Source: Zea mays
Taxonomy: Eukaryota > Streptophyta > Magnoliopsida > Poales > Poaceae
Length of the DNA: 64,000 nucleotides
Assembly (NCBI RefSeq): GCF_902167145.1
Contig: NC_050098.1
Location: 133,932,207-133,996,206 of the forward strand
Direction: 5' to 3'
Position 1 is the first letter of the stretch, and every line of letters begins with the position of its first letter. The notes beneath the pieces were generated by a model that searched no databases, was not told the DNA's origin, and saw nothing but the letters and a program-made list of their open reading frames with translations. The translations under genes were made by a program, and so were the position numbers. This document shows positions 56,889 to 64,000 of this stretch, in pieces.

Positions 56889-59258
56889 ATGGATCCTAAG
56901 GGAAAGAGGATGGTGGTCAACGACAAGGAGAAGGAGTCCCTCTTCAACGAGCCAAGGGATGACAAGCCCACTAACTCAGGATCGAGTCACAAGAAGAGGG
57001 ACGGGAAGAAGAAAAGGCGCATCAAAAAGATCATTTACTATGACAGCGATGCCTCCTCTTCCTCACCAAAAGACGATGACGACGATGACTCGTCGAAAAA
57101 GAGAACGGTTAATCAAAACTACTGTTTTGACTATTCTCGCATGCCGTACAATTCGAATGCACATTTACTCTCTATTCCTCTAGGAAAACCCCCACACTTT
57201 GATGGAGAGGATTACTCATTTTGGAGTCATAAAATGTGTAGTCATCTATTTTCTCTCCATCCTAGCATTTGGGAAATTGTGGAAAATGGAATGCATTTCG
57301 ATAGTACAGATAACCCTGTGATGATAAATGAACAAATTCATAAGAATGTACAAGCTACCACTGTTTTGCTAGCATCTTTGTGCAGGGATGAATACAACAA
57401 GGTTAGCAGCTTGGACAACGCCAAGCAAATCTGGGACACCCTCAAGATCTCACATGAGGGAAATGATGCAACAATGATCACCAAAATGGAGTTGGTGGAA
57501 GGCAAGCTAGGGAGATTCACCATGATCAGTGAAGAAGAGCCAACACAAACCTACAATAGGCTCAAGACCCTGGTCAACAAGATTAGAAGCTATGGAAGCT
57601 CAAGATGGACGGATCATGACGTCGTCCGACTCATGCTTAGGTCATTTACAGTTATTTACCCCCATCTTGTGAATCTTATTCGTAAAAATCCCAGGTACAC
57701 CAAGATGACGCCCAAGGAGTTTCTTGGAAAATTCGTGAGCGGGCGCATGATGGTGAAAGAAGCACGATACGTAGACGATGCGCTTAATAGTCCACTACCC
57801 GTCTACGAGCCACAACCCGTTGCTCTCAAAGAAATAAGCAGCAGGGAGGCGCTACTAAGCAAGGTGGCACAAGTTGAGGCTGCCGGGCTAAACGTAGATG
57901 AGATGGCCCTAATCATCAAGCGCTTCAAGACCGCACTGAAAGGACGCAAGGAGTACCCCAACAAGAACAAAGCAAGGGGAAAGCGCTCCTGTTTCAAATG
58001 CGGTAAGACTGGTCATTTCATAGCTCAATGCCCCGATAATGATAATGACCAGGAATAAGAAAAGTATGGGAAGAAAGAGAAGAAGAATTACAAGAAGGCG
58101 AAGGGCGAGGCGCATCTTGGAAAGGAATGGAATTCTGACTGCTCTTCATCCGACTCCGATGATGAAGGATTGGCTGCCTCGGCCTTCGACAAATCTTCGC
58201 TCTTCCCCAACGAACGCCATACGTGCCTTATGGCTAAGGAAAAGAAGGTATGTATTCGGAACACTCCCAAGTATACTTTTTCTAGTGATGAAGAGTCATC
58301 TGATGATGAAATAGACTATACTGATTTGTTTAAAGGCTTAGATAGAAACAAAGTAGACAAAATTAATGAATTAATTGATGCCCTTAATGAAAAGGATAGA
58401 TTGCTAGAGAAGCAAGAAGATATTTTGTATGAAGAGCATGACAAATTTATTAGTGTTCAAAAATCTCTTGCTTTAGAAATTAAAAGAAATGAAGTGCTAT
58501 CCTCTAAATTGTCTGCTTGCCATGAATCTGTCTCTAGTTTAAGGAGTTTAAATGATGAATTAAATGCTAAGCTAGAGGAAGTTAGTAAAATAAATTCATG
58601 CGTAGAGCATGTTAGTATTTGTAATAGATGTAAGGACTTTGATGTTGCTGCATGTAATGAACATCTTATTTCTATTACTAAGTTAAATGATGAGGTGGCA
58701 AGTCTTAATGCTCAACTTAAGACTTGCAAAATTGATTTTGATAAGTTAAAATTTGCTAGGGATGCCTACACTGTTGGTAGACACCCCTCAATTAAGGATG
58801 GACTTGGTTTTCGAAGGGAAACCAAGAACTTAACAAGCCAAAAGGCTCCCATTCCCACCAAGGAGAAAGGGAAGGCCCCTATGGCTAGTAGTCCTAAAAG
58901 AAACCATGCTTTTATTTATGATAGGAAAATTGCTAGTCATAATAAGAGTCACATTCATGTTGCTTATAATGATTCACATGCTATGTTTGCCTCTAGCTCT
59001 ACTTTTGTGCATGGTAGAATTAAGCCTAGGAGAAGTAATGTTGTACCTCATGTGCCTAGGAGAATGTGCAATGAACCTTCTACCATTTACCATGCATGCA
59101 ATACGTCATTTGCGCTTTTATGTAAGAATGAAAAAGTAGTTGCTAGAAAGTTGGGATCCAAATGCAAGGGAGACAAGACTTGTATTTGGGTTCCAAAGGC
59201 TATTGTGACTAACCTTGTAGGACCCAACAAGAGTTGGGTACCTAAAACCCAAGCGTAA
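56889..59258 (+). pseudogene. Gag of the older SIRE-like element, one stop
   Basis: Starts MDPKGKRMVVNDKEKESLFN. It has a copia gag domain (HFDGEDYSFWSHKMCSHLF near residues 103-121, then LDNAKQIWDTLKISHEG) and one CCHC knuckle CFKCGKTGHFIAQC near 369-382. A TAA at 58056 follows DNDNDQE, but the same frame continues (KYGKKEKKNYKKAKGEAHL) through coiled coils to KSWVPKTQA at 59255. So one nonsense change splits an ORF of about 790 codons. The second half alone contains an ATG-started ORF from 58170. Confidence 0.85.
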
Positions 59259-59264
59259 ATTTCC

Positions 59265-62200
59265 TTGCAGGTTTATGCATCCGGGGGCTCAAGCTGGATT
59301 ATTGACAGCGGATGCACAAACCACATGACGGGGGAGAAGAAGATGTTCATCTCCTACGTCAAGAACAAGGACTCCCAGGATACAATCATATTTGGAGATG
59401 GGAATCAAGGCAAGGTCAAAGGTTTGGGAAAGGTAGCTATCACAAGCGAGCACTCTATTTCAAATGTATTTTTAGTAGAGTCACTAGGATACAACCTCCT
59501 GTCTGTAAGTCAATTGTGCCACATGGGCTACAATTGTTTGTTTACAAATGTTGATGTATCTGTCTTTAGAAGGAGTGATGGTTCATTAGCATTTAAGGGT
59601 GTATTAGAAGGCAAGCTCTATTTAGTTGATTTTTCGAAAGAGAATGCCGATCTAGATGCGTGCTTAATAGCTAAGACTAGTATGGGCTGGCTGTGGCATC
59701 GCCATCTAGCACATGTTGGGATGAAGAACCTTCATAAACTTCTAAAGGGAGAACATGTGTTAGGACTAACCAATGTATGTTTCGAGAAAGATAGACCTTG
59801 TGCAGCTTGTCAGGCAGGGAAACAGGTGGGAAGCACTCATCACGACAAGAATGTGATGACAACATCAAGACCTCTGGAGCTTCTTCACATGGACCTCTTT
59901 GGACCCGTTGCCTACCTTAGCATCGAGGGAAGTAAGTATGGTCTAGTAATTGTTGATGATTTTTCCCGCTTCACTTGGGTTTTCTTTTTGTAGGATAAAT
60001 CAGAAACCAAGGGACCCTAAAGCGCTTTCTAAGGAGGGCTCAAAACGAATTTGAGCTAAAGGTGAAAAAGATAAGGAGCGACAACGGGTCTGAGTTCAAG
60101 AACCTACAAGTTGAGGAGTATCTTGAGGAGGAAGGCGTCAAGCATGAGTTCTCCGCTCCCTACACACCACAACAAAACGGTGTGGTAGAAAGGAAGAACA
60201 GGACGCTTATCGACATGGCGAGGATGATGCTTGGAGAGTTCAAGACGCTCGAGCGGTTTTGGTCGGAAGCTGTGAACACAGCTTGCCATGCCATAAACCG
60301 GCTCTATCTGCATCGCCTTCTCAAGAAGACCTCCTACGAACTCCTTACCGGTAACAAACCCAACGTTTCGTACTTTCGTGTATTTGGGAGCAAATGTTAC
60401 ATTCTGGTGAAGAAAGGTAGACATTCTAAATTTGCTCCCAAATTAGTAGAAGGGTTTTTACTAGGTTATGACTCAAATACAAAGGCGTATAGAGTCTTCA
60501 ACAAATCATCGGGTTTGGTTGAAGTTTCTAGCGACGTTGTATTTGATGAGACTAATGGCTCTCCAAGGGAGCAAGTTGATCTTGATGACATAGATGAAGA
60601 TGTTGTTCCAACGGCCGCAATGCGCACGATGGCGATAGGTGATGTGCGATTACAGGAACAACAAGAGCAAGATCAGCCATCTTCCTCCACAATGGTGCAT
60701 CCTCCAACTCAAGATGATGAACAGGTACCTCAAGAAGAGGGACAGGATCAAGGGGGAGCACAGGAAGAACTAGTGATGGAGGAAGAAGCACCACAGATCC
60801 CTCCAACTCAAGTCCGAGCGACAATCCAAAGAAATCACCCCGTCGATCAGATTCTGGGTGACATAAGCAAGGGAGTAACAACTCGCTCACGTTTAGCTAA
60901 TTTTTGTGAGCATTACTCGTTTGTCTCTTCTATTGAGCCTTTCAGGGTAGAAGAGGCCTTGCAGGATCCGGACTGGGTGTTGGCCATGCAGGAAGAGCTC
61001 AACAACTTCAAGAGAAATGAAGTTTGGAGCCTGGTGCCACGTCCCAAGCAAAATGTTATGGGAACCAAGTGGGTGTTCCGCAACAAGCAAGACGAGCATG
61101 GGGTGGTGACAAGAAACAAGGCTCGACTTGTGGCAAAAGGTTATGCCCAAGTCGCAGGTTTGGATTTCGAGGAGACTTTTGCTCCTGTGGCTAGGCTAGA
61201 GTCTATTCGAATATTATTAGCCTATGCCGCTCACCACTCTTTCAAGTTGTTTCAAATGGACGTAAAGAGCGCTTTCCTCAACGGGCCAATCAAGGAGGAG
61301 GTATACGTGGAACAACCCCCTGGCTTTGAGGATGACAGGTACCCCGACCATGTGTTCAAGCTCTCTAAGTCGCTCTATGGACTTAAGCAAGCCCCAAGAG
61401 CATGGTATGAATGCCTTAGAGATTTCTTAATTGCTAATGCTTTCAAGGTTGGGAAAGTCGATCCTACTCTTTTCACTAAGACTTGTAATGGTGATCTTTT
61501 TGTGTGCCAAATTTATGTCGATGACATAATATTTGGGTCTACTAATCAAAAGTCTTGTGAGGAGTTTAGCAGGGTGATGACACAAAAGTTCGAGATGTCG
61601 ATGATGGGCGAGTTGACCTACTTCCTTGGGTTCCAAGTGAAGCAACTCAAGGACGACACCTTCCTCTCCCAAACGAAGTACACTCAAGATCTTCTCAAGA
61701 GGTTTGGGATGAAGGACGCCAAGCCCACGAAGACACCGATGGGAACTGACGGGCATGTTGACCTTAACAAAGGAGGTAAGTCCGTTGATTAAAAGGCATA
61801 CCGGTCCATGATAGGTTCATTGCTTTATTTATGTGCTAGTAGACCGGACATTATGCTAAGTGTATGCATGTGTGCTAGATATCAATCCGACCCCAAGGAA
61901 TGTCACCTTGTGGCTGTTAAGCGAATTCTTAGATATTTAGTATCTACGCCTTGCTTCGGGATCTGGTATCCAAAGGGGTCTACCTTTGACTTGATTGGAT
62001 ATTCAGACTCCGGTTATGCTGGATGCAAGGTTGATAGGAAGAGTACATCAGGGACATGCCAATTCCTAGGAAGGTCCCCGGTGTCTTGGAGTTCAAAGAA
62101 ACAAACATCAGTTGCCCTATCCACCGCTGAGGCCGAGTATGTTGCCGCAGGACAGTGTTGTGCGCAACTACTATGGATGAGGCAAACCCTCCGGGACTTT

Positions 62201-62467
62201 GGCTACAATCTGAGCAAAGTCCCACTCCTATGTGGCAATGAGAGTGCAATCCGCATGGCAGATAATCCTGTTGAACACAGCCGCACTAAGCACATAGACA
62301 TCTAGCATCACTTTCTGAGAGACCACCAGCAAAAGGGAGATATCGAGGTGTACCATATTAGCACCGAGAACCAGCTAGCCGATATCTTCACCAAGCCGTT
62401 GGATGAGAAAACCTTTTGCAGGTTGCGTAGTGAGCTAAATGTCTTAGATTCGCGTAACTTGGATTGA
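59265..62467 (+). pseudogene. Pol of the older SIRE-like element, several breaks
   Basis: Copia protease (SWIIDSGCTNHM), integrase (zinc [34 protein letters not shown]), RT (YVDDIIFGS near 61520) and RNase H (YSDSGYAGC, with the usual Asp replaced by Gly, and TAEAEY). Breaks: TAG at 59991 after FFL, a one-base loss near 60015, TAA at about 61790 after KSVD, and TAG at about 62303 after HIDI. The frame ends at 62465-62467. Pol starts right after the gag stop, at TTGCAG/GTTTAT, in the same frame as gag. Confidence 0.88.
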
Positions 62468-63240
62468 TCTATAGCATACATGTAGTCTATGCCTTTGATC
62501 ATGTTACTTCATGCATTTATGTGATTTGTTGCTTATTTATGGTGCTCAAGTTGTGCAAGGAATCCCCGGACCTCACAAGTCCATGTGTGAATGATGCACA
62601 TATTTAGGGGGAGATGTGCCACAACTTGACCCTTTGAGACTAATCTATTTGTTTGAGTATACTTGATGTAGTCTCAAAGGTGCATTGAAAGGGAAATGTG
62701 GACTTGGACAATGCAAAGACTTCCACTGCACTCCGGTATTAGTGTAATTAACTCCAAGTTCATCCTTGTCATCTATTTTGCCTTTTGCTCTTAATTGACA
62801 ATTTTGGTGAGGCAATGGGGTTAAAGGGCCAAAAATGATCCCGTTTTGGTGCTTAATGACAAAGGGGGAGAAATTAAGGCCAAAGCAAATGGATCAGCTA
62901 CCACTTGTGAATTTTGAAAACAATAGAGTTAGAACCTTTGGTTTGTCCAAAATACTCTAATTGTGCAAAATTTGGTCTCTTATGGGGGAGAATTTTGATT
63001 ATGGGAAAAAGGGGGAGTTTTTGGCACTTGATCAATTTCATTCTTGGATTATCTCTCTTTATGACCAAACAAGTGAGTTTGACTTAGAGATAGGAAAATG
63101 AATTTGATTTGCAAAAACAAACCAAGTGGTGGCAAAGAATGATCCAAATATGCCAAATTATAGTCAAAAACAATTTGGTTTTCATTTTGCATTAATGTTG
63201 CACTTTTTTGGTTGCTTTTTGATGTGTTGGCATAAATCAC
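62468..63240 (+). other. Tail of the older SIRE-like element
   Basis: No ORF3. Purine motifs AGGGGGAG occur near 62588, 62864, 62982 and 63009, in addition to the true PPT. The one at 62844-62870 has the dyad-like TTTTGGTG...ACAAAGGGGGAG form. Confidence 0.6.
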
Positions 63241-63241
63241 C

Positions 63242-63255
63242 AAAAAGGGGGAGAT
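63242..63255 (+). other. Polypurine tract of the older SIRE-like element
   Basis: AAAAAGGGGGAGAT directly before the LTR start TGAAAGGG at 63256, preceded by AAATCACC. Confidence 0.88.
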
Positions 63256-64000
63256 TGAAAGGGAAATGTGCCCTTGGGCCATTTCTATAATGTTTTGGTG
63301 ATTAAGTGTCCAACACATAGTAAGTGAGTTGCTATGTGCCAAACAAGCAAAAAGTACAAATCATATAACAAGGTACGTTTCTAGACTTAGTACATTGTTT
63401 TGAGTACTAATGTGTTTTGTCTAAGTGCTAGAAACAATAAGAAAAGAATTGGAAAAAGACTTGGCTCTGTGCAGCCAACTCCAGCTCGGTCTGGCACAGG
63501 ACTGTCCGGTGGTGCACCGGACAGTGTCCGGTGCGCTAGGCTGGTCCGCGTGAAAAGACCGCTCTCGGGACTCGACGGCGGCGTACGGCTAAAATTCACC
63601 GGACCGTCCAGTGGTGCCCTAGACTGTCCGGTGAGTCATCCGCGGCGAACTCGTCGCCCTCGGGAAAAGCAAAGGGGCAACATGGCTATAATTCACCGGA
63701 CTGTCCGGTGAGCCAACGGTCGCCTACGCCAATGGTCGGCCGCGCAATCTTCGCGCGACACGTGGTCGTGCCAACGGTCGGCAGGGGGCACCGGACTGTC
63801 TGGTGTGCACCGGACAGTGTCCGGTGAGCCAACTGCCCCAAGGACCAACGGTCGGATGCGCCAGAAAAGGAAGGAAATCGCGCACCGGACAGCTACAGTG
63901 ACTGTCCGGTGGTGCACCGGACTGTCTGGTGCACCACCCGACAGAAGGTAAGTTTGGCCTTCCAAGTTGGCTTCCAACGGCTCCTAGCTGCCTTGGGGCT
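63256..64000 (+). repeat. 3' LTR of the older SIRE-like element, partial
   Basis: The first 745 bp of the LTR, matching 55535 onwards with substitutions and indels; palindromes between 63500 and 63930. It is cut by the window edge before the TATA box. Confidence 0.88.

Larger units (their letters stand above)
55535..64000 (+). mobile_element. Older SIRE-like copia element, 3' LTR leaves the window
   Basis: LTR 55535-56838, PBS, gag, pol, about 770-bp tail with repeated purine motifs, PPT, and a second LTR from 63256 to the window end. The LTRs differ by indels (for example an extra ATAT near 55605 and rearranged palindromes near 63600), so the insertion is older than the one at 38267. No third ORF. 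Gag and pol carry several lesions. The left flank CCAGG (55530-55534) would be one target duplication. Confidence 0.88.

Overview
The window is nuclear DNA of a large-genome grass, most likely maize or a close relative. That call is inference from nested LTR retrotransposons with C/G-rich CACCGGACWGTCCGGTG palindromes in their LTRs, hAT, Tourist-like, Helitron and TRIM/SMART elements, and one grass-type multi-exon housekeeping gene. There is no bacterial, organellar or viral-genome content, and I saw no tRNA, rRNA or CRISPR array. Only one host gene looks intact.

Left part (1-19053): a Ty3/gypsy element on the minus strand, with long LTRs and a decayed gag-pol, is broken twice. At 568 an unrelated LTR of the TGTTGGGG type cuts its pol and runs off the left edge. 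Its long 5' LTR is split by a complete 8.56-kb gag-only copia element (8044-16601, target duplication ACTGA). Middle-left (19054-29117): a foldback MITE, a 599-bp hAT element with a perfect 8-bp duplication, a short CC-NB-ARC resistance-like gene with one frameshift, a 2.75-kb Helitron-like element carrying unidentified GC-rich sequence and a 187-bp tandem duplication, and a 3.6-kb solo LTR (duplication TATTG).

Middle (29118-38266): mostly non-coding DNA with a Tourist-like MITE and a 738-bp TRIM/SMART element, then the UDP-apiose/UDP-xylose synthase gene (AXS, nine exons, minus strand, 33405-37071), which has a 318-bp hAT MITE in its third intron.

Right part (38267-64000): a tandem three-LTR array of a SIRE-like copia element (38267-52826, duplication TCTAG). 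Its main copy has intact gag, pol and a third 720-aa ORF, and near-identical LTRs, so it is the youngest element here. It is followed by a 41-codon orphan exon-like ORF, a pol-less gypsy gag element, an LTR fragment of another family, and an older decayed SIRE-like copia element whose 3' LTR leaves the window.

The recurring theme is that three distinct copia families share their LTR tips, primer-binding site, polypurine tract, an internal second polypurine motif, and a U3 made of CGGAC-N-GTCCG palindromes plus AACGG boxes just upstream of a TATA box. The gag-only family may therefore be driven by the autonomous ones. The intact SIRE copy also carries the same palindrome cluster internally, upstream of its third ORF, which may be an internal promoter.
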